Below, piece by piece: positions 1 to 11,779 of a DNA stretch of 64,000 nucleotides. Numbering within the stretch: position 1 is the first letter of the stretch; every line of letters starts with the position of its first letter. The position numbers were made by a program, and so were the translations under genes. The stretch is from contig JAWHQI010000013.1 in the NCBI GenBank assembly GCA_033032865.1, forward strand, positions 6,200,001 through 6,264,000. The letters run 5' to 3'. The notes under the pieces are model-generated. The model was not told the origin of the DNA. It saw nothing but the letters and a program-made list of their open reading frames with translations, and ran no database searches. The DNA is from Dactylorhiza incarnata (lineage: Eukaryota > Streptophyta > Magnoliopsida > Asparagales > Orchidaceae).

Positions 1-286
1 AGCACCAATACTTGTCACCTTGCCAGCCTCTTCAGAGATCAACCTGTACCCCCCGTCTAGTGAGAGCCCAAGAGCGGAATCGATCTGGGGAATTCCAGCA
101 CCAATACTTGTCACCTTGCCAGCCTCTCCAGAGATCAACCTGTACCCCCCGTCTAGTGAGAGCCCGGGAACAGAATCGATCTATGGAATTCCAGCACCAA
201 TACTTATCACCTTGCCAGCCTCTCCAGAGATCAACCTGTACCCCTTGTCTATTGAGAGCCCGGGAGAGGAATCAATCTGGGGCATT
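1..286 (-). repeat. 96-bp tandem array of G1, left part (about 3 copies)
   Basis: Three copies of a 96-bp unit start at 1, 97 and 193, each opening AGCACCAATACTTGTCACC. The same unit continues at 6889-7310 after E1, so E1 split one array. The unit is in antisense orientation here relative to the copies in G2. It lies downstream of integrase in G1, which is where Tat elements commonly carry variable tandem repeats in the 3' untranslated region. The unit length is a multiple of three and some frames lack stops, so long but meaningless reading frames appear. Confidence 0.95.
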
Positions 287-1996
287 TGATGGCGCAAATC
301 TCACACACCGCTATAGGCGGTAGCTCGACTGCGACACGAAACGGCAGTGTACCGATCGTTCAAGTAATATAAAACGAGGAGTAATCCCCGAGTATCGAAT
401 CTCTCAAGGAACACAGTAAGGTGGAGTTAACGTTCGAGGTAGGACTTGAGATTGAAGTCCTTAACGTCGGATGGAATGCGGGGGAGTTGGGTTGGCTTTT
501 GGAAAATAAAATAAAAGCTATCAACTACTCCTATGCAATGCCGCTATGCAATGCTTCGCTTGGCGGGATGGATACTAGGCAGGCCTTGAGCGCGCTGCGT
601 CGAAAGGGCGGATGGACGAGTAGGCAAGCGGAATCGAACTATGCAGGCCTTGAGCGCGCTGCTTCGTTAGGTGGGATGGAATACACGGGCCGCGATGCCA
701 CGCTTCGGTAGGCGGATGGACGAGTAGGCTAACGGAATGAGGGTCGCAAGCACCTCTTCGACAAGCACGCCACTAGCAATTGCTAGGGCGGCACCGGACA
801 CGGTGGTGGAGTGGAAAATGGAATGGGGCGCTCCTCAAGCACACAAATAAACAAAAAGGGTATTTCACATAGACATGAAATATATAGAAATAAAAGCAAG
901 TTTAAGTGCTACTTCATCTTAATACATAGATCTAACTACATACATACATCAATAAGAGAAGAATAAGGCAAGAAATCGACCGAATCCGAAGGCTCGTTGT
1001 AGATTCACGGTTGGAATCGCCGGGTTGTCAATCCGCGTCCAAGCTCGGTCCGCAACTACGTCCGGGGTAGAGAGAGCTGTCACGACTCTCCAATGGACCC
1101 GTCTTCTTCGTGTCACGATCCGGTAGAGGTTGCAAACTTCCTCTTGCTCGATGGAGATGGCGGCTAGATCTTCCTTTGGAGCTCTTGGATGAAGGAGGAG
1201 GCCGAGAGGACACTCCGGCTCAAGATTGGCGTGAAGAACAAGCCCGGAGCACCTCTAGATGGTGGGCGGCGATGGAGGGGCGAAGTCGGACGAACTGGAG
1301 CTGAAAACGGCGGAATACGGCGGGCTGTCCGACCTAAATCGCGAGCAGCGGATTTTATAGGCGCTGGAATAAACAGTGCGCACGGTCATTGGCGCACGAC
1401 CAGTGGTGGTGCGCACTAGAATCCTGTGATCGTGCGCTCTGCCTGGACGGAACCTGCAAAGATAGAAATTATGAAATAACATGTTCGCACGACCAGTGGC
1501 GCACGACCGGTGGTCGTGCGCACTGGAGTTGATGGTCGTGCGCACTACAGCAAACAGAACTCGGAAATTAAATGGTAAGTGCGCACGAGCAGTGGCGCAC
1601 GACCGGTGGTTGTGCGCACTAGCGTAGATGGTCGTGCGCACTGCACCAAACAGAACTCATAAAAGGGTTAAGTGCACACGATCAGTGGCGCACGACCAGT
1701 GGTCGTGCGCCATAGAACCGGTGATCGTGCGCAGTGTTCCTGTGCAGAATTGTACCGGAAACACCTGCACGACACCTGTTCCAGCGTACGGCACCAGTCT
1801 AGCCACTGAAAGTGCGACTTAACATCGCAAGAAAACTAATAACAAAGAAAGATACGAAATAACACCAAAATAGGGCCTATAAGTGCACCTAGCATAGAGT
1901 GACCAATATGAGCTAAAACAGGGCTAAAGTGCAGTGAAAAGACTAAATAGATGGCCCAGATGAGTCCATATATGTGTATATAATTGGGACTCATCA
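287..1996 (-). repeat. E1 3' LTR
   Basis: This 1710-bp direct repeat matches 5179-6888. On the minus strand it opens with TGATGAGTCC followed by GGACTCATC, a 9-bp inverted repeat. Its U3 part (about 1374-1735) holds clustered palindromes of the form GCGCACGACC...GGTCGTGCGC. Small reading frames inside it also occur in the other LTR copy and are not genes. Confidence 0.95.
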
Positions 1997-2009
1997 CACC
2001 CCCAGACTT
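1997..2009 (-). promoter_or_regulatory. E1 polypurine tract
   Basis: On the minus strand the sequence AAGTCTGGGGGTG abuts the first base of the 3' LTR, the position of the plus-strand primer in LTR retrotransposons. Two further copies of the motif lie inside the 3' untranslated region, at about 2515-2526 and 3406-3417. Confidence 0.8.
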
Positions 2010-3721
2010 ACCTGTTTGCGCGTCCCGAGCAAACGAATCCGGTGGAGTGTGAAAAAGGTAGTTAGCAAAGAAAATTACGCAAGGGAGTACAATGCGAAGT
2101 AACAAAAACATGCAAATAGAGATTTCGTAAAAAGAGATTCTAATTATGCTAACTAATTTATGAAAATACTAGAGCGTAAATAAAGACTTATCAATACTCA
2201 GTTGGTGAATTGTGAAGAATTTGATGATCATGCCCGGTGTGAAAGTAATAAGCCACTAAGGAGGGTGTTGCAAAAGATCGGGGTTCGGGAATAACTCCGC
2301 TGAAATCCATCAACGTCGGGAACCATACGCTTGCCCGGTCACACTCTCTCCACAGCGCTAGCAAACTCGCGAGATAAATCAATAGGACTTTTAGGATTAA
2401 GATGGGGCTTAGGTTGCGGTATGATAATCAAAGGTAAAAACGAAGGCTACGCAACCAACATGAGTCAACGGGACGCTGCACCAAGCAAAACCAAAAACAA
2501 AGCTCGTGTGACACACCCCCAGACTTATTATGAAAACTAGGTGTGCACACGGCCTACTCCACAAATACCAACAGATTTTCTAAAATGCTCGGGAGGATAA
2601 CTTTTCAATACGCCTTTTTTTTCAGATATTTAGTTCAATACCATATTTTTCTTTTTCTTATCCTCCGGTTGATTCAAAATCAGCAAATAGAGTTTATTTC
2701 TCCTTCACAACACGACAATTCCAAACATCACACCAAATCTAAAACATGAGTGCAGATAACATATACTTGGTTGCGACAGTGGGATAAGCTTTAGGCCTTG
2801 GTGTAAGGAGGAGGAGCTGAACAAAGGGAGTGGTAGGCACAAGTGTTGGGAAGCAAAGGTGAGCGAATAGGGTATGGAAAGCGAAGGCTCAATCTAGCCA
2901 AAAGGTGGCCTATATCACATTTATCTCAACGAATCGCCCGCACCCATGCTTCAAGAGTCGCTTGGGGCAAGTTCTTAGCCCACGAGAAAGGTAAACCTTC
3001 CTCCCGACTCGAGCAACACACAACTAGCGCTCGTATACACACAACACCGGGCTATCACCAATTTCATTCACATTCACCACTTGAGTAGAATAAATCTAAA
3101 ACTACGCATAAATACTAATCATAAATTAAAAGCATAGAAATAATCTAATTTTACTCAAATTCTATTGTAGCACGCGGATGCGACTAGAACACTGCTCGAG
3201 TCAACATTGCGCTCCCAATAGTAATTCCTAAGCTATCATCCCAATTCACATTCCTAACCAAGATAGTTTGTTCAGAACAAAACAAATAGATAAGCACGCG
3301 CTCATGTGGGTGCTGTGGTGTGCACTGAAATTAAACAAAACATTTTAAATGAAATCTTCTAGTATGCAGTGCAATAGTGCACGTGAGCGGGTAAACAAAC
3401 TACTCTCCCCCAGACTTAAACTAAGCAATCCGCATAATATATGACAGGAGAATCAAAATAGGGCTAGGGAAAGAGAGTACCCAATGCTCAGCAAGTGAGC
3501 ATACCAGAAGACGCGTGCAAACTAAGACAACGCTGCAGCATCCACCATCCAGAAAAAGATACCTGCAGGGGTCAGCTCCGCAAAAACAAAGGAAAATAGA
3601 AAACTGAAATAAAGTGCAATAAACTAAATAAAATTAGAGAAGAAATGAAAATGCAGGAAAAATTAAGATAACTACTGGGGTTATTGTCATCCCAGCACGA
3701 CTTATTCAAACTTTAAGAGTT
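2010..3721 (-). other. E1 3' untranslated region, about 1.7 kb
   Basis: There is no credible gene. The region aligns in order with the 3' regions of E2, E3 and E4. Landmarks on the minus strand are a CTGGG/CCCAG hairpin just after the gene (3675-3695), a 7-bp stem ATGCTCA/TGAGCAT hairpin (3484-3502), and purine-tract motifs near 3412 and 2521. The conservation across families with different coding regions suggests a role in replication or packaging; that is inference. Confidence 0.75.
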
Positions 3722-4960
3722 CTAGCTAATGGGCCTATGGAAGGAGAAGTGGACAGGTAACTGGCCTAATATCCGTGTCGGTAGCGGGTACCTATACGGA
3801 GAAAGAACAGTCACGCCTCTACCTGAATATAAATACCTGCTCCTCACAGGTAGAGGGAAAAGAAAGTAAGAAGAGGAGGAGGCCTGGTCCTCACTCATCT
3901 TACCAAAACTATCCTTGCCCAGCAAGGTATCGTCCACAGCAGGTCTGCAGGAGGAGAAGGCAACGAATGAGGCTTCCTTAATGGAGGAGGGATCAACCTC
4001 CTCGCATAAAAGGACACACTCATCATTGACTTGAGCACAAAGCTCCAAGTCCTCCTGAAGTACCTGTGAAGATTCAACCTACACAGGCTCGGGTGAAGAG
4101 GGGGGATCGAGAAATAAACAAGATGAAGAACATAAATAATCAAAAATCGGGGGAATGGTCCCGGTCTCACTCCCATTAGGTTGGGGAAGTAAAATAATGT
4201 TTGCATTGTCATCAATGCTACAAGATTCGGCGGGATCAACGGTGGCCAAACTTAGGATTTGGACTTCCTCCACCGGTGCTGAGGAAAACTCCTCTTCACC
4301 TAGAAGGTTGTCCTCCTCCATAGGAGTAGGCACAATACTAAGATCAACCGCCTCCTCTTGCGACACATCATCAACAATGTCATCGGGGACGAGTGTAGTA
4401 TGCACAACAGGGAGAGGAATAGTGCTCGGATAAAGGTCGAGCACCGATTCCTCACAAAGAATCGAATCCACTAGAGGTGGTGGATGCACCGGGAGAATAG
4501 GCTCAGCAATGTCGGTGCCCAGATCAGCCACACATCCAGTAACCGTGTCCATGCCATACCCTTCAAGATGTGAAGGTGGCAAGGACACATAACCGGATGT
4601 TGAAGGTGTGCCGCCAGAGTTAGGATTCGGGACGATCCGGATATCTGGCTCGTCATCCTCATCCAATTGGCGACGAAAAGCAGCACAATCCTTCAGGGCA
4701 TGATCTGTGCTCCGACAAAACTGGCACTGCCTAGCGGGCTTCTTTGGCACAGCGGGGGCTGGAGCCGAAAAGAAGTATGACGGTAAAGGCTCAGCAGAGT
4801 AGCCATAAGACTTACGCGCACCATATGGAGTACCAGACGAAGTCGGTGCTCCATATGCTGGGCTATAAGAATTATGCCTACTATTCTCCGTAGGGCATTC
4901 ATCACTAGAGTGGGAGGTAGCTCCACACCAACGGCAACGGAAATTGAGATGTGCCCACAT
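3722..4960 (-). pseudogene. E1 double zinc-knuckle protein, one in-frame stop
   Basis: The reading frame starts 195 bp downstream of the primer site. Two CCHC zinc knuckles (C-x2-C-x4-H-x4-C) lie in the N-terminal third: CRWCGATSHSSDEC at about residues 9-22, and CQFCRSTDHALKDC. The rest is acidic and low in complexity, with a conserved C-terminal EEVDPSSI and LGKDSFG block. A TAG at 4079-4081 interrupts the frame where the E4 homologue has CAG, a single C-to-T change; the frame then continues to 3722. I see no capsid, protease or RT motif. Zinc knuckles normally end a gag protein, so a protein that begins with two is unusual. The likely role is binding the element's RNA. The family is not one I recognise by name. 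Confidence 0.75.
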
Positions 4961-5154
4961 AGTGTGAAGATAAAACGATTCAAAATAAAACTGCTACTAT
5001 GCAAATACTAAACCAAATAAAAATTACTAAAGCAACCTGATATAAAACAAGAAGAAGGAATAAAAAGAACAGAAATAAAATAAAAGATGCGATAAACAAA
5101 TGGAAGGGCTTTTCTCTCAGATTCTCCCTCTCCAGAAAACTCACACGTCTGTGT

Positions 5155-5172
5155 TCCCCGGCAACGGCGCCA
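5155..5172 (-). promoter_or_regulatory. E1 primer binding site, tRNA-Asp type
   Basis: The minus strand reads TGGCGCCGTTGCCGGGGA, complementary to the 3' end of plant tRNA-Asp, the primer used by Athila-type elements. Six bases (AGTTTT) separate it from the LTR end at 5179. Confidence 0.9.
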
Positions 5173-5178
5173 AAAACT

Positions 5179-6888
5179 TGATGGCGCAAATCTCACACAC
5201 CGCTATAGGCGGTAGCTCGACTGCGACACAAAACGGCAGTGTACCGATCGTTCAAGTAATATAAAACGAGGAGTAATCCCCGAGTATCGAATCTCTCAAG
5301 GAACACAGTAAGGTGGAGTTAACGTTCGAGGTAGGACTTGAGATTGAAGTCCTTAACGTCGGATGGAATGCGGGGGAGTTGGGTTGGCTTTTGGAAAATA
5401 AAATAAAAGCTATCAACTACTCCTATGCAATGCCGCTATGCAATGCTTCGCTTGGCGGGATGGAGACTAGGCAGGCCTTGAGTGCGCTGCGTCGAAAGGG
5501 CGGATGGACGAGTAGGCAAGCGGAATCGAACTATGCAGGCCTTGAGCGCGCTGCTTCGTTAGGTGGGATGGAATACACGGGCCGCGATGCCACGCTTCGG
5601 TAGGCGGATGGACGAGTAGGCTAACGGAATGAGGGTCGCAAGCACCTCTTCGACAAGCACGCCACTAGCAATTGCTAGGGCGGCACCGGACACGGTGGTG
5701 GAGTGGAAAATGGAATGGGGCGCTCCTCAAGCACACAAATAAACAAAAAGGGTATTTCACATAGACATGAAATATATAGAAATAAAAGCAAGTTTAAGTG
5801 CTACTTCATCTTAATACATAGATCTAACTACATACATACATGAATAAGAGAAGAATAAGGCAAGAAATCGACCGAATCCGAAGGCTCGTTGTAGATTCAC
5901 GGTTGGAATCGCCGGGTTGTCAATCCGCGTCCAAGCTCGGTCCGCAACTACGTCCGGGGTAGAGAGAGCTGTCACGACTCTCCAATGGACCCGTCTTCTT
6001 CGTGTCACGATCCGGTAGAGGTTGCAAACTTCCTCTTGCTCGATGGAGATGGCGGCTAGATCTTCCTTTGGAGCTCTTGGATGAAGGAGGAGGCCGAGAG
6101 GACACTCCGGCTCAAGATTGGCGTGAAGAACAAGCCCGGAGCACCTCTAGATGGTGGGCGGCGATGGAGGGGCGAAGTCGGACGAACTGGAGCTGAAAAC
6201 GGCGGAATACGGCGGGTTGTCCGACCTAAATCGCGAGCAGCGGATTTTATAGGCGCTGGAATAAACAGTGCGCACGGTCATTGGCGCACGACCAGTGGTC
6301 GTGCGCACTAGAATCCTGTGATCGTGCGCTCTGCCTGGACGGAACCTGCAAAGACAGAAATTATGAAATAACATGTTCGCACGACCAGTGGCGCACGACC
6401 GGTGGTCCTGCGCACTGGAGTTGATGGTCGTGCGCACTACAATAAACAGAACTCGGAAATTAAATGGTAAGTGCGCACGAGCAGTGGCGCACGACCGGTG
6501 GTCGTGCGCACTAGTGTAGATGGTCGTGCGCACTGCACCAAACAGAACTCATAAAAGGGTTAAGTGCACACGATCAGTGGCGTACGACCAGTGGTCGTGC
6601 GCCATAGAACCGGTGATCGTGCGCAGTGTTCCTGTGCAGAATTGTACCGGAAACACCTGCACGACACCTGTTCCAGCGTACGGTACCAGTCTAGCCACTG
6701 AAAGTGGGACTTAACATCGCAAGAAAACTAATAACAAAGAAAGATACGAAATAACACCAAAATAGGGCCTATAAGTGCACCTAGCATAGAGTGACCAATA
6801 TGAGCTAAAACAGGGCTAAAGTGCAGTGAAAAGACTAAATAGATGGCCCAGATGATTCCATATATGTGTATATAATTGGGACTCATCA
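5179..6888 (-). repeat. E1 5' LTR
   Basis: This 1710-bp copy of 287-1996 drives transcription leftwards. U3 holds the palindrome cluster (about 6266-6630). A TATA box lies at 6244-6251. The LTR ends GCGCCATCA next to the primer spacer. The inner arm of the terminal inverted repeat carries one change (GGAATCATC rather than GGACTCATC). Confidence 0.95.
6244..6253 (-). promoter_or_regulatory. TATA box of E1 5' LTR
   Basis: The minus strand reads CCTATAAAAT just downstream of the palindromic U3 cluster. The corresponding site in the other LTR is near 1352-1361. E4 has CTATAAAAG at the equivalent place. Confidence 0.7.
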
Positions 6889-7310
6889 GCATTCCAGCAC
6901 CAATACTTGTCACCTTGCCAGCCTCTCTAGAGATCAACCTGTACCCCCCCCCCCCCCCCCTCCCGTCTAGTGAGAGCCCGGGAGAGGAATCGATCTGGGG
7001 CATTCCAGCACAAATACTTGTCACCTTGCCAGCCTCTCCAGAGATCAACCTGTACCCCCCTTCTAGTAAGAGCCTGGGAGAGGAATCGATCTGGGGCATT
7101 CCAGCACCAATACTTGTCACCTTGCCAGCCTCTCCAGAGATCAACCTGTACCCCCGTCTAGTGAGAGCCCGGGAGCGGAATCGAACTGGGGCATTCCAGC
7201 ACCAATACTTGTCACCTTGCCATCCTCTCCAGAGATCAACCTGTACCCCCCGTCTAGTGAGAGCCCGGGAGCGGAATCGATCTGGGGCATTCCAGCACCA
7301 ATACTTGTCT
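6889..7310 (-). repeat. 96-bp tandem array of G1, right part (about 4.4 copies)
   Basis: The array resumes directly after E1, starting with the duplicated GCATT. One copy carries a run of 17 C (6944-6960). The unit matches the first array (1-286) and, in opposite orientation, the G2 arrays (27487-28353 and 35609-35880), with family-level differences such as TGACAAGTATT against GTAACAAGGGTT. Confidence 0.95.
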
Positions 7311-7518
7311 CCTTTGTTATTCTCGCACAGCAGTTATAACCATCATACAAAGAAGGTAAGATATTCAACAAACAATATAGTAAAAAACTTTCAAGGGTAG
7401 AATCACTTTAGATCATCTCCACTTTTGGCTCGGCCGAGAGGTACACCTTCCACATCCCGGAGGTGATACCCCCCCCCCCCCCCAACTTGAGCACTTCGCT
7501 TACAATGTATGGACCCTC
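7311..7518 (-). other. G1 end of pol and start of 3' untranslated region
   Basis: After an in-frame TAG at about 7517, the minus strand still shows decayed integrase C-terminal coding with a GPYIVSEV block. A run of 15 G (plus-strand C, 7469-7483) throws the frame, and a YHLRDVEG-like block follows. The tandem array then begins. Nothing else is visible. Confidence 0.6.
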
Positions 7519-8784
7519 CTAGTTGGGGTTAAGCTTACCCACCGCGGACCCTCTTTCGGGCGCGTCGACCTTCTTCATGACCAGATTTCCTTTCTGAAAG
7601 TGCTTTACTCCGATGTGTTTGTCGAAATATCGGTCCATTCGTCGCTTGAATTCCTCCTGCCTGATGGTGGCCAGGTCCCGGAGTTCCTCCACCAGGTCCA
7701 AGGACAGCCTTTGTTCTGTGTCATTAGCCACTAGCCACTCTCCATCCCCCTCGCCTGCAGCGATCACCTTGGGGGTCTTTACTTCGAATTCTATGGGAAG
7801 GACTGCTTCAGATCCATGAGAAAGTTTGAACGGGGTCTCCCCGGTGGCGGTGTTTGGAGTGGTCCTCAGGGCCCAGAAGACGGATGGTAGCCGCTCCACC
7901 CAGTTCCCTTGGAGGTTCTCTACTTTCTTCTTTAATAGGTTGACGATTATCTTGTTTGCCGCCTCCACCTGGCCATTACTTCTCGGATGGTGAACCGATG
8001 CGAACCTGAGGTCAATGCCAAGCTGGGTGCAGAATCTAACAAATTCTTCGCTAGCAAATTGTGGCCCATTGTCTGTCACTATAGCCAGAGGGAGGCCATT
8101 CCTGCAAATTATCACTCCCCACACAAAATTCTTTACAACTTGAGATGTTACCTTGGCCAGCGCCTTCACTTCTACCCATTTGGAGAAGTAATCGATCATG
8201 ACTAGTAAGAACCTCCTCTGGCCACTAGCTTGAGGGAAAGGGCCAACTAGATCCAACCCCCATATGGCAAAAGGCCAGGGAGCCGTGATGGTCCGTAGCC
8301 TCTGGGCTGGGAGGATTTGGAGTGGAGCATAGAGCTGGCACTTTGTGCAATTCCTTGTGAACTCCACTGCATCTTTGTTGAGGGTAGGCCAGAAGTAATC
8401 TTGTCTTAACACCCTCCCCTCCAGAGTTCGGCTCCCGGAGTGACTGCCACACTCCCCAGAGTGAATTTCTTCTAGGACTCTCAGAACCTCCTCCTCGGAG
8501 ACACAACGGGCCAGGAGTCCCGAGAGAGTTTTCCTATATAGCCCTCCTGCATGCAAGGAATAATAAGCTGACTTATACCTGAAGCGTCGTCTGTCTATGT
8601 CCTCTTCAGGGAACTTTCCTGATAATAGGAAGGTGATGAAGGGATCCATCCACGAGGCCTGCTGATCTATCTCCATCAGCTCTCCTTCCTCGATGGTGGG
8701 TCGGAAGAGTTCTGAAACCATTCCCCCCGCTCGGGGACCGAACTTAGCTAAGAGGTCCGCGTGGGTGCTCTCTCCTCTTGGCAC
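7519..8784 (-). pseudogene. G1 integrase (Ty3/gypsy, Tat lineage)
   Basis: The frame covers 421 codons. The zinc-binding HHCC module (HSGECGSHSG through CTKCQ) is near residues 108-150. The DDE core is complete: GLDLVGPFP, then VTDNGPQF, then GQVEAANK. The C-terminal part includes FQKGNLVMKKV and ends at a TAG inside the family's conserved LNPNxEGPY block. It joins target DNA to element cDNA in the nucleus. It normally forms the C-terminus of a gag-pol polyprotein; here it is out of frame with the upstream RNase H region by a one-base shift near 8790-8810. The catalytic residues survive but the frame does not, so it cannot be made as part of a polyprotein. Confidence 0.92.
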
Positions 8785-9436
8785 GTGCTTGACGGAGAAA
8801 GTGCGGAATTGCCCAATGACCCCTTGACCTTCTCCAAATACCGCAGGAGGGTCGGGTCCTTTGCCTCAAATTCTCCCTTGACTTGGCATGCTACCACCAT
8901 GGAGTCCGTTGAGACCTCCACATCTTGCACTCCCATTTCTCGACCTAACCGCAGGCCCGTTATCACCGCATTGTACACTGCTTGGTTGTTGGTAATCGGG
9001 AAGTGGATTTTCAATTCTTGTTCAATCCTTGTCCCTTGGGGGCTCACCAGGATGATTCCCCCTCCATAGGAGTGCTTTCCTGACGCACCATCCACCAATA
9101 TCTTCAATGCCACTGGGGGTGCGATTCATGCTCCCCCACTTCAGTTGCGTAGTCAGCCATGCAGTCGGCCACTGCTTGGGCCTTGATCGACGTCCTGGGC
9201 ACGAACGTAACATTGAACTCACTCAGCTCCACGGACCAATTTGCCAACCTTCCCGAGTGCTCCACCCCTTCCATGACTTTGTGAAGTGGGTGATCAGTCA
9301 CTACCTTGATCGAATGTGCCTGAAAGTAAGGTCGGAGCCTCCGGGCCGCCACTACCAATGCGAAGGCCAACTTTTCCAGAATCGGGTATCGTAGCTCCGC
9401 CTTCCTCAGCACTCGACTGACGTAGTACATGGGGAA
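8748..9436 (-). pseudogene. G1 RNase H and additional archaeal-type RNase H
   Basis: The upstream part (9430-9104) is the ordinary gypsy RNase H end, with YYVSRVLRKAELRYP, VTDHPL and a tether-like SVELSEFNVTFVPR. The downstream part (9113-8748) is a second RNase H fold with VDGASGKHSYGGGIILV, ITNNQAVYNAVITGL and VSTDSMVV. A second, archaeal-type RNase H located just before integrase is known in the Tat lineage. It degrades RNA in RNA-DNA hybrids during reverse transcription. A stop near 9437 separates it from RT and a shift near 8800 from integrase. The lineage call depends partly on this domain. Confidence 0.85.
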
Positions 9437-10368
9437 CTATTTTCTCCCTTCTTCCCGGATCAGTATTGAGCTTACTGCCTCGGACCCTACCCCCAGGTAT
9501 AGGGATAGGTCCTCTCCCAGTCTCGGCCCTTGGAGTAGAGGAGTTTGAGTGAGTTGTTCTTTCAAAGCCTGGAAGGCTCCCTCACACTCCGAGGTCCATT
9601 CGAATTTTTTGTTTCCCCTTAACACCTTGAAAAATGGTGCACACTTGTCTCCCGTCTTAGAGAGGAACATACTGAGTCCGGCCAGCTTTCCAGTGAGGCT
9701 CTGAACCTCTTTCGAATTTCTGGGCGATCCCAACTCCATTATTGCCTTGACCTTGTCCGGGTTTGGATCCACCCCCGCCGGGGTGAGCAGGTGACCTAGG
9801 AATTTCCCTCGGCTAGCCCCGAAGACACACTTCAAGGGGTTGAGTTTCATCTTATACATCCGCAAAGTCTTAAAGGTCTCTTCAAGGTCTCGGAGGTGGG
9901 CTTCGAGGTCCCGACTCTTTACCATGATATCATCGACGTAGACCACCAGGATTCTCCCCTTTTGTTCTAGGAAGATCCTGTCCCTCATTCTTTGGTACGC
10001 AGCACCTGCATTCTTGAGCCCAAAGGGCATCATCTTATAACAATAACACCCATCCCCCGTGATGAAGGACACATCCATGATGTCAGGGGGGTGCATGCGA
10101 ATCTGATGATAACCTGAAAAAGCATATAGAAAAGAAATTATAGGGAAACCGACGGCTGAGTCAACCAGCGCGTCGATTCTAGGCAAGGGGTAGCAATCAT
10201 TGGGGCACAATTTATTAAGCAAGGAAAAGTCGATACACATTCTCCACTTACCTCCCCCCTTCTTCACCATGACCACGTTAGAGACCCAGCCTGGATACTA
10301 GATCTCTAATACAAACCCTGCCTGAATGAGCTTAACCACCTCCTCTCGGATGGGTCCTTCCAGCTTGT
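9437..10368 (-). pseudogene. G1 reverse transcriptase, N-terminus lost
   Basis: Recognisable blocks are VMVKKGGGKWRMCIDF, LNKLCPND, MPFGLKNAGAAYQR, VVYVDDIMVKS and KCVFGASRGKFLGH, all Tat-type. The YVDDI catalytic pair is intact. The first catalytic Asp, normally in a DAFSGY block, is Tyr here (YAFSGYHQI), so the enzyme would be inactive. An in-frame TAG lies just upstream of the VSNVV block. The sequence stops at 10368 where E3 begins; the protease-RT linker (roughly 250 codons) is missing on both sides of E3. A stop at about 9437 ends the frame before RNase H. Confidence 0.9.
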
Positions 10369-11773
10369 TGATGAGTCCTGATCATATACACATTTATGGA
10401 CTCATCCGGGCCGTTATTTAGTCATTTCTCCGCACTTTAGCCTTGTTATAGTTTATATTTGATAATCCATGCTAGGTGCACATCTTGGCCCACTTTGGTG
10501 TGATTTTCGTGCTTTTTGTCTTTAGTAGTATTCTTGTGCTGTTAAGTGCCACTTTCAGTGGCTAGATCTGTGGTTATGCTGGAATAGGAGTCGTGCAAGT
10601 GTTCTCGGTGCAATTCTGTACAGGAACACTGCGCACGATCACCGGTTCTATTACGCACGACCACTAGTCGTGCGCCACTGATCGTGTGCACTTAACACCT
10701 TTTTCATGAGTTCTGTTTGGTGCAGTGCGCACGACCATCAATGCCAGTGCGCATGACCACCGGTCGTGCGCCACTGATCGTGCGCACTTACCGTTTAATT
10801 TCTGAGTTCTGTTTGCTGAAGTGCGCACGACCACCGACGATAGTGCGCACGACCACCGGTCGTGCGCCAATGACCGTGCGCAGTATTTATTCCAGTGCCT
10901 ATTTAAACGCCTGTTGCGATTTTAGGGCGATCGTTCACTTCGGGAGCGGGATTCCTGTTCCGTACGCCGCCGATTTCCACCGTGGGACGCCTCCACTTCA
11001 TCTTCTACGCAAGGGGAAGCCTCCTCCATCCATTGCAAGACTTCCTCCATTGTCCGTGAGTGTTCTCCATCGTCCGCAAGCCTCCAAGCCGGCATTCTCG
11101 CATTCCGCTCGGTGAGAAGAAGAAGAAACCTGCAGTCGAAGACGACGGAGCTACGTAGGGAGATCGTGACAGCTCTCTACGCCGGAAGCATAGTCCGCCC
11201 GAGTCCGGAGGTAGCCCGACAACCTACCATTCCGGCCGTGAACGGCCGCTAGTCTTCACCATTGGTTATTTCTTTCCTCTTTCCTCCATTGTACTCTTTG
11301 AACCGTGCAATACTCGAATATTGTGATGTTTATTTTGATGGAAATGAATATTTCTTTGTTGTTCTTCATGGTTTGGTGGTGATTCATTCCGCTTTCTCTC
11401 ACTCACTCGCGCACGCACGCAAGGTGTTTGATCCGCGTCAGCAAGAGCTAACGGCGGTTGTGAAGAGGTGTTTGCGACCCTCACCCTCTCGCACTTGAGT
11501 TCACTTCATCCGCCTCACGAAGCACGACATCGCGGTCGTTGCATCCACCTCACTTTGCGAAGCGGTGTTTTCGACCCGCATCTCTTTTGTTGTTGATAAG
11601 ATTAGGAAAACCAACCAAAAGCCCCATCTTTGTGTTTGTTGAACGCTTGTGTAACAATAATCACTGCGAGATTCGTTCACCCATCCTGCATTCCTCAAGA
11701 GACCGACATCCGGGGAATTTATTCTCCACAATTATTACTTGACAGCGACAGGTGCACTTGCCGACGCGCATCA
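10369..11773 (+). repeat. E3 5' LTR
   Basis: The LTR is 1405 bp, from TGATGAGTCC to CGCATCA. It is about 107 bp shorter than the E2 LTRs because it lacks one unit of the palindromic repeat cluster (10620-10885 here). The terminal inverted repeat GATGAGTCC/GGACTCATC is present. Downstream of the cluster lie a TATTTAAA promoter element and a long leader. Confidence 0.95.
10900..10908 (+). promoter_or_regulatory. TATA-like element of E3 5' LTR
   Basis: TATTTAAAC lies just after the palindrome cluster. The same sequence occurs in both E2 LTRs, at matching distance before the conserved TTGCGATTTTAGGG. Confidence 0.6.
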
Positions 11774-11779
11774 AGTTTT

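Larger units (their letters stand above)
287..6888 (-). mobile_element. E1, non-autonomous Athila-tailed LTR retrotransposon, complete
   Basis: A complete 6602-bp element on the minus strand with two 1710-bp LTRs (287-1996 and 5179-6888). It is flanked by the 5-bp duplication GCATT (282-286 and 6889-6893). It starts TGATGAGTCC and ends GCGCCATCA. A tRNA-Asp primer site adjoins the 5' LTR and a purine tract adjoins the 3' LTR. The interior of about 3.2 kb encodes one protein with two zinc knuckles and no recognisable capsid, protease, RT or integrase. By eye I count about 16 mismatches between the LTRs, so insertion is recent. The target is the 96-bp array of G1. The relative E4 at the right edge has the same gene and tail. 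Confidence 0.95.

Noticed and set aside
421..711. 96-codon frame repeated at 5313-5603, and similar small frames in other LTRs
   Set aside because: Located in LTRs of E1 (and in E2/E3 LTRs for others), with no domain; duplicated only because LTRs are duplicated.
5155..5172. tRNA gene fragment
   Set aside because: Only the 18 bases complementary to a tRNA 3' end are present, next to an LTR; it is a primer binding site.
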